Positions 52,567 through 61,428 of a stretch of DNA of 64,000 nt are shown here, piece after piece. The translations under genes were made by a program, and so were the position numbers. Within the stretch, counting starts at the first letter, position 1; every line of letters begins with the position of its first letter. The stretch spans positions 11,441 to 75,440 of the forward strand of contig JAEZKA010000080.1 of assembly GCA_023436225.1 (NCBI GenBank), given 5' to 3'. Source of the DNA: Bacillota bacterium (GTDB lineage: Bacteria > Bacillota > Clostridia > Lachnospirales > Lachnospiraceae). Under the pieces are notes generated by a model. It saw only the letters and a program-made list of their open reading frames with translations. It searched no databases and was not told where the DNA came from.

Positions 52567-53403
52567 ATGAGCAAGGAAAATGGAATGGGATGGGAACGTA
52601 GCAAAAGGACGTTCTTTGACGAGATTGTCATGAATTATGATAAGGTACGATGGGAGTACCCGGATAAGCTGTTTGAAGATATTATCCAATATTCCAGACC
52701 GGAAAAAGGTAAAAAAGCTCTTGAGATAGGTGCAGGGACAGGGAAGGCGACAACCCCCTTCCTTGAAAAGGGGTACGTTGTAACCGCCGTGGAGATGGGT
52801 ACTAATATGACGGAATTCTTATTGGAAAAATTTAATGGGCATCCGAATTTTAACGTAATAACCTCCACTTTCGAGGATGTTTTATTGGAAGAGGTTAATT
52901 ATGATTTAGTTTATTCTGCCTCCGCTTTCCATTGGGTGGACGCGGAAATAGGCTGTCCCAAAGTGTTACGTCTTTTAAAAAAAGGTGGGGTAATCGCCCT
53001 GTTTCGTAATAATCCCGTTCCAGCCGTAGGCGAAGATCTCTACGAGGAGATTCAAAGGGTATATGAAAAATACTATTATACTTATTATACATCGAATGAC
53101 AGACCGGTTAGAAAATCAAAAGAAGAATTTGAGAAACCCTCTGAAATCTATAGGGCATATCGCTTCGAAAGCCTAGAGCGGTACGGGTTTAGTGAAGTAA
53201 CGATGAAGCTATACGATGCGTCACGGACATACAGTGCAGACGAATATATAGCTCTTCTCGATACATATTCCGACCACAGAGGCTTACCGGATGATAATAG
53301 GGTAGCCTTGTATGAGGGAATAAAGGAAGCCATATTAAGGCATGGCGGGTATCACAAGGTTGATTATGTTTTTCAATTATATATGGGGAGGAAGCTTGTC
53401 TAA
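52567..53403 (+). CDS. Class I SAM-dependent methyltransferase
   Basis: A 278-residue Rossmann-fold methyltransferase: SAM-binding motif I ALEIGAGTGKATTPFLEKG, acidic motif II VTAVEMG, and SASAFHWVDAEIG with LRLLKKGG. This resembles the UbiE/trans-aconitate-type group. TAGGAG precedes ATG 52567. It lies 28 bases after the CAT-like gene and 36 before a second methyltransferase on the same strand. Substrate unknown. Confidence 0.88.
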   Translation: MSKENGMGWERSKRTFFDEIVMNYDKVRWEYPDKLFEDIIQYSRPEKGKKALEIGAGTGKATTPFLEKGYVVTAVEMGTNMTEFLLEKFNGHPNFNVITSTFEDVLLEEVNYDLVYSASAFHWVDAEIGCPKVLRLLKKGGVIALFRNNPVPAVGEDLYEEIQRVYEKYYYTYYTSNDRPVRKSKEEFEKPSEIYRAYRFESLERYGFSEVTMKLYDASRTYSADEYIALLDTYSDHRGLPDDNRVALYEGIKEAILRHGGYHKVDYVFQLYMGRKLV

Positions 53404-53439
53404 CTATTTTGTAGTAAAATAACAGAGAGGATATGACAT

Positions 53440-54009
53440 ATGAGTTACCTGTTTCGATGTTATGCAAAATTATATGATAAATTTATGAAGAATTTTTCAC
53501 TAGATGATGATACAGCTGTTCTTTCGCTTATTGAAAATGGCCAAAAGAAAATCGCTGATGTAGGAGGAGGAACTGGGCTAACTGCGGATAAGCTTGTCAA
53601 AAGGGGACATGTGGTTACAATTATTGATCCATGCAGACAGATGACAGAACTAGCAAAGAAGAGAAATCAGTCAATCCGGGTCATTAACAAATCGATGCCG
53701 TGCGAGATAAATGAACGATTTGATATTATTTTAATACGAGATTGTTTACATCATGTAAGACGCCAGAGAGAGTTGATTGAATTCTGTATCCATATGCTTG
53801 CAGAGGGTGGAATGGTTATCGTTAATGATTTTTCACCGGAAAGCTGGAAAGCAAAGATAATCTTCCTGTTTGAGAGGATATGCTTTGAGGCAATTAAGCC
53901 GGTGAGCGAAACAAAACTCCTCCATTATTTTGCGGCGGCTGGTTTACAGACAGAACTTATTCGGGTAAATAATAGAGATTATATTGTTTGGGGAAGGAAG
54001 AAGGAATGA
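53440..54009 (+). CDS. Class I SAM-dependent methyltransferase (first of the coupled unit)
   Basis: A 189-residue methyltransferase. Motif I is IADVGGGTGLTADKLVKRG, then VTIIDPCRQM, RDCLHHVRRQREL and AEGGMVIVNDFSPESW. Short of the usual 230-260 residues but with the core complete. AGAGAGG precedes ATG 53440. Its stop overlaps the next gene's start (ATGA). It opens a run of four overlapping genes: methyltransferase, methyltransferase, radical SAM protein, small peptide. Substrate unknown. Confidence 0.85.
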   Translation: MSYLFRCYAKLYDKFMKNFSLDDDTAVLSLIENGQKKIADVGGGTGLTADKLVKRGHVVTIIDPCRQMTELAKKRNQSIRVINKSMPCEINERFDIILIRDCLHHVRRQRELIEFCIHMLAEGGMVIVNDFSPESWKAKIIFLFERICFEAIKPVSETKLLHYFAAAGLQTELIRVNNRDYIVWGRKKE

Positions 54010-54836
54010 TACCATTTGGAATAAAACGAGTAGAGAATATCGATATTGCTCAATCATATGATACGATCAGTAAGGGATATGAAGCATTTTTTTTAAAAAC
54101 AATGCATCGGTATAATGATCGGGTACTAACCTTACTATTAAACCAATCGGTGGGTAAAAAGGTTTTAGATCTTGCATGTGGAACTGGCTATAACACACGT
54201 TTTTTGCAAAGGAATGGTGTGGAGGCAGAATTTACATTAGTTGATCTTTCGGAAGGAATGTTAGCACAGGCTAAGGATAAGGCTATCAATCAAAGACAAT
54301 TAACCTTCCTTCATCAGGATATGATTTCGTATTTGCGATCCTGCCCCGATGATAATTTTGATACTATAATATGTACATGGGCAATCAAATACCAGCCACC
54401 CTTACAAGTCATTAGAGAATGTGCACGTGTTCTCAAAAAAGGAGGAAGAATGGCAGTCCTTGTCAATACCGCAGACACACTTCCTGAGATGAGAGCATTA
54501 TATCCTAGACTACTCATAAGAAATATAGTTAAGATACGTCAAGTTATGATTGATTTGCCAAACCCCAAAAGCAGTCAGATGTTTCAACACTGGTTCATAA
54601 GTTGTGGTTTTGATGTTGTGACCGTGAAAAAGGCAAGGCATCGTTTTCATTTTGCCAATGCTACTAAGCTGGTTGAGTTCTTGACTTCAACCGGGGCTCT
54701 CGCAGGTTACGACCGAATGATTGACCTACGATCTAGTAAAATTAAACAGCAGATGATTGCTTATTTTAATAGAAAACAAATTAATTCCACGGAGCATCGG
54801 TTTATCTATGGGATTTTTGAGAATGCGAGGTTATAA
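54006..54836 (+). CDS. Class I SAM-dependent methyltransferase (second of the coupled unit)
   Basis: A 276-residue methyltransferase with motif I VLDLACGTGYNTRFLQRNG, FTLVDLSEGMLAQAKDKA, TIICTWAIKYQPPLQVIREC, and VLKKGGRMAVL. ATG 54006 overlaps the previous stop, and AAGGAA lies upstream. A 1-base TAATG overlap joins it to the radical SAM gene. The C-terminal half (about 190-276) is rich in basic and aromatic residues and may bind the substrate. Substrate unknown. Confidence 0.87.
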   Translation: MIPFGIKRVENIDIAQSYDTISKGYEAFFLKTMHRYNDRVLTLLLNQSVGKKVLDLACGTGYNTRFLQRNGVEAEFTLVDLSEGMLAQAKDKAINQRQLTFLHQDMISYLRSCPDDNFDTIICTWAIKYQPPLQVIRECARVLKKGGRMAVLVNTADTLPEMRALYPRLLIRNIVKIRQVMIDLPNPKSSQMFQHWFISCGFDVVTVKKARHRFHFANATKLVEFLTSTGALAGYDRMIDLRSSKIKQQMIAYFNRKQINSTEHRFIYGIFENARL

Positions 54837-56056
54837 TGATCACAAGAAATTATAAGGTGTTATTCAATATGATGTGTAATCCGGTGGTATGGCATAATTT
54901 TATATCTCTTCATAAGAAGTTTAGTAAATCGAAGGATTATCATCCAATCAACCTGATCCGATGCAGCTTAAACGTAATTAAAAATGAACGACTGGTCTCT
55001 CACGAGGGGAAATACATTATCAATTCGTTCTTCCCACCTGTAAATTCAAAGGCTTTCTACCGGATTGCTATGAGGGTTCCGGGAACAGATGATCAATTTT
55101 ACACAAATCATACAATAGGTAAAAGACTTGCACCAATCTCGACTTATATAGCGGTTACTAATCGATGTATGTACCACTGCTGGCATTGCAGCGCCAATCA
55201 TTTTATGGAGCACGGGAGCAAGGATTTTACAACAGAAGAACTACTAACCGTAACCGAAAAGATTAAAAAGCTCGGTGTTGGAATCATTGGGTTTACCGGT
55301 GGCGAGCCACTTCTTAGAAAGGATCTTGAACAAGCAATTACATTGGCAGCCAGAGGAAATAACATGCCTTGTATGACACTGCTTTTCACAACAGGTTATG
55401 GTCTCACACCCCAGCGTGCCATGGCACTCAAAGAAGCGGGTCTATTTGGTATTGCAATTAGCCTTGATCATATTCATGCAAGGGATCATGATCAAATGCG
55501 AGGTGTAGAGGGTGCTTTTACACATGCGGTGAATGCAATAAAGTATGCAAAAGCGGCAGGGCTTTATACAATGACGCAGACCATGTGCACACGGGAGCTT
55601 TTAGAAGCAGGTGAAATAAGGAGAATCGCCAAATTTGCTAAGTCCCTTGGCGTCGATGAGATGCGTATCATGGAACCAATTCCCTGTGGGACTCTAAATG
55701 AGCATAGGGATGAAGTACTGTCAGCCAAAGAGCAAAAGGCTTTAATCGATTTACATATAAAAATGAACCGAGCCCATGAATATCCAAAGGTTTCTGTCTT
55801 TCCCTATGTCGAATCAGAGAATCAATACGGATGTGGTGCCGGTAGTCAACATTCCTTTGTTGATGCAGGTGGAAACTTCGGCCCATGTGATTTTTTACCG
55901 ATTTCCTACGGCAACCTTTTAACGGAAGAAGCAACACGAATTTGGAGAAGAATGCATCAGGACATTGGAAAACCAAAGTGTGAATGCTATGCTAAATGTA
56001 AAAAATCCTGCGATAAATTACCAAAGTATTATCGCTTATTGGCAGGTAAAAAATGA
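54836..56056 (+). CDS. Radical SAM/SPASM-type protein
   Basis: A 406-residue radical SAM enzyme. The [4Fe-4S] motif CX3CX2C is CMYHCWHC near residue 111; FTGGEPLLRKDLE is the GGEP SAM contact. The C-terminal part holds further cysteines (YGCGAGSQHSFVDAGGNFGP, then CDF and CECYAKCKKSCDK), typical of a SPASM-type auxiliary cluster region as in PqqE, AlbA and other maturases. An N-terminal extension of about 100 residues is unusual. It overlaps the methyltransferase before it and the 38-residue frame after it. The reaction is unknown; peptide or lipid/quinone-like substrates are both possible. Confidence 0.88.
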   Translation: MITRNYKVLFNMMCNPVVWHNFISLHKKFSKSKDYHPINLIRCSLNVIKNERLVSHEGKYIINSFFPPVNSKAFYRIAMRVPGTDDQFYTNHTIGKRLAPISTYIAVTNRCMYHCWHCSANHFMEHGSKDFTTEELLTVTEKIKKLGVGIIGFTGGEPLLRKDLEQAITLAARGNNMPCMTLLFTTGYGLTPQRAMALKEAGLFGIAISLDHIHARDHDQMRGVEGAFTHAVNAIKYAKAAGLYTMTQTMCTRELLEAGEIRRIAKFAKSLGVDEMRIMEPIPCGTLNEHRDEVLSAKEQKALIDLHIKMNRAHEYPKVSVFPYVESENQYGCGAGSQHSFVDAGGNFGPCDFLPISYGNLLTEEATRIWRRMHQDIGKPKCECYAKCKKSCDKLPKYYRLLAGKK

Positions 56057-56169
56057 GTCTTTCCTTAAAAAAGTTTATTAAGCTTCCATTTTTAATATTG
56101 AAGGGAAAAGCCTCTATTCTTATTAGTGGCTTCAATTCGATTCCAAAGGAGAAAAGAAATAAAAAATAA
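56053..56169 (+). CDS. Candidate 38-residue peptide after the radical SAM gene
   Basis: ATG 56053 overlaps the radical SAM stop (ATGA). The frame encodes MSLSLKKFIKLPFLILKGKA, then SILISGFNSIPKEKRNKK. It is strongly cationic, with an amphipathic or membrane-seeking centre and no Cys. A GGCAGG lies about 6 bases before the start. The tight stop/start overlap, like those of the three preceding genes, argues that it is translated. It could be a modified-peptide precursor, a small membrane partner, or a remnant. Confidence 0.5.
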   Translation: MSLSLKKFIKLPFLILKGKASILISGFNSIPKEKRNKK

Positions 56170-56231
56170 ACAGATGGAAAATCACTTCGCATTTAAGGTG
56201 ATTAAAAATTATATAAGGCAGGCGTTTACTT

Positions 56232-56534
56232 ATGATTGATTTAGAACAATTTCAAAAAAGAGTATACCAAAATAAAGTTGCAAAGGGATTTAATGTTACG
56301 GATGTTTTTCAAGAATTTTGTTATACATACGGTGAACTATCAGAAGCTTGTGAGGCGTACTTAAAAAAGAAAGACGATTTGGGAGAGGAATTAGCCGATG
56401 TTGTCCTATATATTTTAGGTCTTTCTGAAATTTTAGGAATTAATCTTGAAAAAGAAATCTTAAATAAAATGGAGAAAAACGAAAAAAGGAAGTATATTCA
56501 ACAAGATGGAGTTAATATTCGGATAGGAGAATAG
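56232..56534 (+). CDS. MazG-like nucleotide pyrophosphohydrolase
   Basis: A 100-residue all-alpha NTP-PPase domain. The metal motifs ELSEACEAY (ExxE type) and ELADVVLYIL (ExxD) are present, as in MazG and dCTPase-like proteins that clean nucleotide pools. AGGCAGG lies upstream. The frame stays open after its TAG for about 36 codons rich in Cys (56535-56645), which may be a remnant. Confidence 0.8.
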   Translation: MIDLEQFQKRVYQNKVAKGFNVTDVFQEFCYTYGELSEACEAYLKKKDDLGEELADVVLYILGLSEILGINLEKEILNKMEKNEKRKYIQQDGVNIRIGE

Positions 56535-56658
56535 TATAAGCTTAATGCATCAAAAGTTGCTTCACACTTCAAAGCTTGTGGCTGTGAAGTCCTCAACAGG
56601 CCCAAATTATGTTTATTAGGAAAATACGAATGCAATAGAAGATAAGGGGGAAATGAAT

Positions 56659-57222
56659 ATGGAAGCAAGAAAATTATTAGATGTATTATTGGTCGCCGAA
56701 AGACTGAAAGATACAACTCGCCATTGCTATACTACAAAAGGCAGACACGAGAGTGTTGCAGAGCATAGCTGGATGATGACCTTGATGGCTTTTTTTATGA
56801 GGGATGAATTCCCTGAAGCCGATATGGATAAGGTTATCAGAATGTGCATTATTCACGATTTAGGTGAAAGCTTTACCGGAGATATTCCTGTATTTGAAAA
56901 GAACCAAGACCATGAGCAGAAAGAAGAGATGCTGCTGTATGACTGGGTTCATTCCTTGCCGGAGGAATATGCAAAAGAAATGCGAGAACTTTATGAGGAG
57001 ATGGCAGAGCGTAAAACGGTAGAAGCTAGAATTTATAAAGCTATTGATGGTCTTGAAGCATTGATACAGCACAATATATCCGATATATCTACATGGATTC
57101 CAAAAGAATTTGAACTTAATTTAACCTACGCAGATGATAAGGTAGCATTCTCTGATTACTTGAAATCGTTAAGACAAGCCGTACGTGAAGATACCATTAA
57201 CAAGATTAATGAAGGAAAGTAA
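56659..57222 (+). CDS. HD-domain phosphohydrolase (YfbR/HDDC2-like)
   Basis: A 187-residue HD-domain protein. The metal-binding set is visible: ESVAEHSWMM, CIIHDLGESFTGD (HD pair), and a later Asp in KAIDGLEALIQ. This pattern matches 5'-deoxynucleotidases such as YfbR. ATG 56659 is taken over ATG 56653, because AAGGGGG (56644-56650) gives 8-base spacing. With the MazG-like gene before it, this looks like a nucleotide-sanitation pair. Confidence 0.87.
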   Translation: MEARKLLDVLLVAERLKDTTRHCYTTKGRHESVAEHSWMMTLMAFFMRDEFPEADMDKVIRMCIIHDLGESFTGDIPVFEKNQDHEQKEEMLLYDWVHSLPEEYAKEMRELYEEMAERKTVEARIYKAIDGLEALIQHNISDISTWIPKEFELNLTYADDKVAFSDYLKSLRQAVREDTINKINEGK

Positions 57223-57445
57223 AACTCCATGGGTGAGCATTCACGAAAGACAAAGACTGTTCTGAACGTATAAAGGAAGACAAAATCGACCTTTTAGGCA
57301 ATTTGATTTCCTACTCAGAGATTCAGAAGTTGGATGAGATACTTTAGTTTACTATTGTGTCACAAGAAATGTTTGTGAATAAAACTAATAATGTAAATTT
57401 GTTGATGTGAAGTACATATTTTATATGAATAGGAGCGAAATAGTT

Positions 57446-58051
57446 ATGGATTTTACAAAACTTAAAAATAATCTCGAATGCTTAGGGTACAATGTAAGTG
57501 AATTTAATCATGCTGATGAAGCAACAGAGTATTTGTCTAAGCAAATGAGTAATAGATCGATTGGAATAGGAGGCTCAGTTACCGTAGAGGAAATGAAACT
57601 ATATGATGCTCTAGCATCTCATAATAAGGTGTACTGGCATATGCGATTGCCTGAAAACATGAGCGCTATGGAGATAAGAAGGAAGGCGAATCGTGCAGAT
57701 ATTTATATCTCATCAGTAAACGGAATTGCCGAAACAGGAGAAATTATTAATATTGATAATACAGGAAATCGTGTATCTGCAATCAGCTTTGGGCATGATA
57801 AAGTTTATTTGGTTATTGGTGAAAATAAAATAGCTTCTAATTATGAGGATGCTCTATATAGAGCAAGAAATATAGCAGCACCTCTTAATGCAAAACGTTT
57901 AGAAGTAAAAACCCCATGTGCGGTAAAGGGGGATAAATGTTATGACTGTAAAAGCTCACAGAGAATATGTAGAAATATTTCAGTATTATGTCGAAAACCC
58001 ACAGGATGTGAATATGAAGTTATTTTAATTCATGAAAAGCTAGGATATTAG
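57446..58051 (+). CDS. LUD-domain (lactate utilisation, DUF162) protein
   Basis: A 201-residue LUD protein: IGIGGSVTVEEMKLYDAL, then NRADIYISSVNGIAETGEII, NRVSAISFGHDKVYLVIGEN, and a Cys-rich end (CAVKGDKCYDCKSSQRIC). It is like the stand-alone YkgG/LutC-type proteins of Clostridia. ATG 57446 has AGGAG at 57431-57435; in-frame GTG 57407 and ATG 57425 are less likely. Function outside LutABC operons is not known; no lutA or lutB is nearby. It ends directly before the hydrolase fragment. Confidence 0.85.
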   Translation: MDFTKLKNNLECLGYNVSEFNHADEATEYLSKQMSNRSIGIGGSVTVEEMKLYDALASHNKVYWHMRLPENMSAMEIRRKANRADIYISSVNGIAETGEIINIDNTGNRVSAISFGHDKVYLVIGENKIASNYEDALYRARNIAAPLNAKRLEVKTPCAVKGDKCYDCKSSQRICRNISVLCRKPTGCEYEVILIHEKLGY

Positions 58052-58570
58052 ATGGACATCTATGTATCAATTTTGAAATTCCAATCTATGGATATCATCG
58101 AGGAAGAAGGGAGAAGAATTGCTGGTGATGTGATGAGTATCCTTATGCCGTATCTTACGCTTTATGAGAGGCTTAAGCTGGGGAGGTATGCTTCTTACAG
58201 CTGTATCAAGGGCTTTGATGCTTCCGATGCCGGGGTCATGATAATACATAGCGCGGATGATGAGATGATATCAAAAGAAATAAGCTTCGATGTGTTCGAG
58301 AACCGCTACCGGAGTGATCCACGCTTCCAGTTTGTAAGCTATGAAGACAGAGGACATAATTATGTCTACTATTCTGATGCGGCACGAGAATATATAGATA
58401 CGTTTAATCAGAGCTTCGATCAATCTCTCTCTTCTCTGGGGGAAGATTTCACTCCAGAAATTAAGGCGTCCTATCTGAAGGATAACCTGGACAAAAAACG
58501 GTTGTATGATCTTGATGAAGAGCTTATGGACAGGATTATCAATTTTTATGATACAATGGTTCTAAAGTGA
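58052..58570 (+). pseudogene. Alpha/beta hydrolase C-terminal part
   Basis: The 172-residue frame from ATG 58052 covers only the second half of an alpha/beta hydrolase: a cap-like helical stretch, the strand AGVMIIHSADDEMI with the expected acid, and YEDRGHNYVYY with the catalytic His. The nucleophile elbow GxSxG and the oxyanion part, normally about 110-170 residues upstream, are missing, and the DNA before it belongs to the LUD gene. It is most likely a fragment without activity, despite being open. Confidence 0.65.
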
Positions 58571-58664
58571 AGAATATTTGTAAGTGACAAATGATGAAAT
58601 GTATTTTTTGTAAAGAATAAGAAGAGATCATTGATGGATAATCGATTAGAGTTGATTGTATCGT

Positions 58665-58710
58665 ATGACTGTAGAACTTGATGACTGTAGAACTTGATGA
58701 CTGAGAAATT
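58665..58710. repeat. 16-bp tandem repeat before the Mur ligase
   Basis: ATGACTGTAGAACTTG at 58665-58680 and 58681-58696, then a degenerate third copy (ATGACTGAGAAATTG). It lies just before the ribosome site of the ligase gene. Confidence 0.8.
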
Positions 58711-58724
58711 GATAGGAGTAAAAA

Positions 58725-60152
58725 ATGGACCGAAAATTACATGTACATTTCATGGGGATAGGCGGGAGCGGTATGGCGCCTATCGCAGTAATCGCAAAAA
58801 AATCAGGCTTTGAAGTAACTGGATGTGATTGTAGTACCTCAAGTTATTATACCCAAGCCTTACAAGATTGTGGCATTGATATACAGATCGGTCATAGCTG
58901 TGACCACTTGAAGGGAGCAGATATATTGGCCGTTACCCCTGCTGTATTTGACATCAATCCGGATCACCCTGAGCTCCTTGAAGGGAGAAGGCGCAATATC
59001 GTAATGACCTGGCAGGAATTCATGGGAAAATACCTCCAGAAGGATAAATTCGTTATTGCAATCGCAGGTACCCATGGGAAGTCAACCACGACTGTATTGA
59101 TGGGATTAGCCCTGGAAGCGGGAGGACTTAATCCTATCGTGGAAGCCGGAACGATATATAGACCCTGGGGTGGCGGTTTCAGATTATCTGATTCGAAATA
59201 CTTTGTTTGTGAGGCGGATGAATTTAATCGTAATTTCTTAAATTATGCACCATCCTTCATTATCATCAATAACATTGAGATGGATCATCCCGAGTATTTC
59301 AAGGACTTTACTGATTTTAAGGGAGCTTTCATACAATTGATACGCAATATGCAGCATCCCGGTACTCTGGTCGTGAATGAAGAAAGTCAGGGTATTCGGG
59401 AGGTCCTGATCGAATTGAAGGATTGGCTTACGGATAATAAGGTTAAGGTCATTGGTTATTATTTGAAGAATAAATTTGATTATCCTTTCAGTGGGGAATA
59501 TAAGGGGGAAATCAACCGCTTTACAGAAAACAGTGTAGACTTTGAGGTTCAAGGACCGGACATCAAGGAATGTCTAACGATAGGCCTTCTAGGTGAACAT
59601 AATGTTTCAAATTCTTTAGGAGTTCTTTGTGCTGCAATGCACTTAGGAGTTGATTTAGAGATACTCAAGAGCGTTTTTCAATCATATCAGGGGATTGGAA
59701 GAAGAACGGAATTAGTGGATGAAGTAAATGGAATTAAAGTGTATGACGATTATGGCCATCATCCCACAGCGATCGCAGCAGTCCTGGATACATTTCGGAC
59801 TACGTATCCGGGTAAAAAAATATATGCAATCCTGGAACCGCATCAGATATCTAGATTAAAATTATTCCATAAGGAATTCATAGCTGCCCTGAACAAAGCT
59901 GATGAGGCCATCGTTACAAAAACCTATGTTGGTCGGGAAATCAATAAGAAGCTGGAACCGATTGACATGAATTCCCTGGTCAGTGAAGTCGAGTCAGGTA
60001 AGGCTGTATATATTGAAGATTATCATAAGGTAGCAGATACAATTTCATTAAAAGTGGAACGAGGCGATATTATAATTGTCTTTGGTGCCGGTAACTCCTA
60101 TCAATTTACGAAGTTAATTGTAGAACGATTGAAGGCTATGAATAAGAATTAG
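58725..60152 (+). CDS. Mur ligase of the MurC family (UDP-N-acetylmuramate:L-alanine ligase-like)
   Basis: A 475-residue ATP-dependent amide ligase. The N-terminal Rossmann part has HFMGIGGSGMAPIAVIAKKS; the central ATP site is AGTHGKSTTTVLMGLALEAG; EADEFNRNFLNY and NNIEMDHPEYF supply metal and nucleotide contacts; the C-terminal domain has YDDYGHHPTAIAAVLDTFR. All fit MurC. TAGGAG precedes ATG 58725. It may be the housekeeping murC or a second copy; its isolation from cell-division genes and the fragment behind it suggest a paralogue. Expected location is the cytoplasm. Confidence 0.86.
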   Translation: MDRKLHVHFMGIGGSGMAPIAVIAKKSGFEVTGCDCSTSSYYTQALQDCGIDIQIGHSCDHLKGADILAVTPAVFDINPDHPELLEGRRRNIVMTWQEFMGKYLQKDKFVIAIAGTHGKSTTTVLMGLALEAGGLNPIVEAGTIYRPWGGGFRLSDSKYFVCEADEFNRNFLNYAPSFIIINNIEMDHPEYFKDFTDFKGAFIQLIRNMQHPGTLVVNEESQGIREVLIELKDWLTDNKVKVIGYYLKNKFDYPFSGEYKGEINRFTENSVDFEVQGPDIKECLTIGLLGEHNVSNSLGVLCAAMHLGVDLEILKSVFQSYQGIGRRTELVDEVNGIKVYDDYGHHPTAIAAVLDTFRTTYPGKKIYAILEPHQISRLKLFHKEFIAALNKADEAIVTKTYVGREINKKLEPIDMNSLVSEVESGKAVYIEDYHKVADTISLKVERGDIIIVFGAGNSYQFTKLIVERLKAMNKN

Positions 60153-60422
60153 CCAGACCAAGAAATCTCCAAGCTGGTCGGACCGGTCAATGCCTGTAGT
60201 AAGGGAACCATTACGCTGGAAGAAATCTTTTCTTATACCTGGAAAAAGACTGGAAAGAAGCCGATCCTTATCCCGGAAGCGGAGGCAGCTCCTTATAACG
60301 GAGGAGAGGATTTCTCTCTGAATACCCAGAAAGCTGAGGAGGCGGGATTTTCTTTCTCAGAGCTAAGGAGTTGGATATATAAGCTGCTTGATCATTACAT
60401 CATGGAAGCGGAGATAAATTAA
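60153..60422 (+). pseudogene. NAD-dependent epimerase/sugar reductase, C-terminal fragment
   Basis: Directly in frame after the TAG of the Mur ligase, ninety codons read GPVNACSKGTITLEEIFSYT, then WKKTGKKPILIPEAEAAPYN and GGEDFSLNTQKAEEAGFSFS. This is the C-terminal end of an extended SDR/epimerase such as a dTDP-sugar reductase. The Rossmann domain is missing and no start exists, so it is a remnant. Confidence 0.7.
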
Positions 60423-60500
60423 GAAATACTGGACCTCCTGTATGAGGGTGTAGCAAACTACATATGCTAGCGATATTAAACGGAAAAGGATGTGTTTCCT

Positions 60501-61154
60501 ATGATATCTGCCAGCAATAGAGGTAAGTCAGTCACAGCGGAATATATAATATGCAGGATCTTAGCACACCAATGCATGCCTACACTTTTGAAGGTGAAGC
60601 CTGCTAGCCTGCTATTGATTGATAAAAGGCTATTTTTTGACATACAGGAATTATATTTGCTTCTAATGAAATATCTCAAGCTTTATTCCTGCAGCTATAT
60701 CACTTTACAGGAGACAGAGGCCAGATTATATCTGTTTCTGTATCATGAGGAGTTACTTTATCCAGCATTAACAATGGGATTGCGGCAGTCCTTCCTGGAG
60801 AGCTACGGCTACTTTGTTAGGCAGGAAGAAATGGATTCTGTGCTTGGGCTTCTTGGAAGAAGATATCGTAACTATTGGATAACTGGTGAATTTCCACATG
60901 AGATCGGTCTCTTTCTGGGATATCCCCTTACCGATGTAGAAGGGTTTATTCACAACCATGGCAGAAACTATCTTCTTTGTGGTATGTGGAAGGTGTATAG
61001 CAGGATTCAAGTAGCAGAGTCAGCCTTTTTATCCTACCACCTTATGAGAGCTAGGGCGGTAAAGCTGGCAGAGGTAAAAAGTGAGTTCTTATCCCTATGC
61101 AGCGAGGAAATAGAACAATATCAACGGATTCTATGGGAGCTGCTTACCTATTAA
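60501..61154 (+). CDS. DUF3793 protein
   Basis: A 217-residue protein of DUF3793, found in Clostridia and often near iron/flavin-related genes. Family features: FLYHEELL, GEFPHEIGLFLGYPLTDVEG and FIHNHGRNYLLCGMWKVY. ATG 60501 is taken over GTG 60492 because AAAAGGA at 60484-60490 gives a normal spacing of 10. Function is unknown. A strong terminator follows. Confidence 0.85.
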   Translation: MISASNRGKSVTAEYIICRILAHQCMPTLLKVKPASLLLIDKRLFFDIQELYLLLMKYLKLYSCSYITLQETEARLYLFLYHEELLYPALTMGLRQSFLESYGYFVRQEEMDSVLGLLGRRYRNYWITGEFPHEIGLFLGYPLTDVEGFIHNHGRNYLLCGMWKVYSRIQVAESAFLSYHLMRARAVKLAEVKSEFLSLCSEEIEQYQRILWELLTY

Positions 61155-61207
61155 GATAAGTTGATTAACAGATAATAAATATATTAATGGAATATATGCG
61201 TATATCC

Positions 61208-61268
61208 TGCTCCCTCCTATATAGACAAGCTTTATTACTTGCTGGTCTCCATTGGAGGGAGCATTTTT
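61208..61268 (+). terminator. Terminator after the DUF3793 gene
   Basis: TGCTCCCTCC (61208-61217) pairs perfectly with GGAGGGAGCA (61254-61263), followed by five T. Confidence 0.85.
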
Positions 61269-61428
61269 CATCCATTTTTCAATAAATGTTATATAAGTAT
61301 TATTGCAAGCTTTTCCATCATCATATAAAATGCTATAATGTGATAGATAGCAGTTGAATGGAATGTACGAAAGCTCAAAGAAATCCGGGCAGAATAAACG
61401 AAAACTTTCAGAACGGAGAATAAGTCAG

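Noticed and set aside
57223..57345. Possible coding remnant (KIDLLGNLISYSEIQKLDEI-like) after the HD-domain gene
   Set aside because: It is short, has no start, and its upstream frame is closed by a stop; evidence too weak for a feature.
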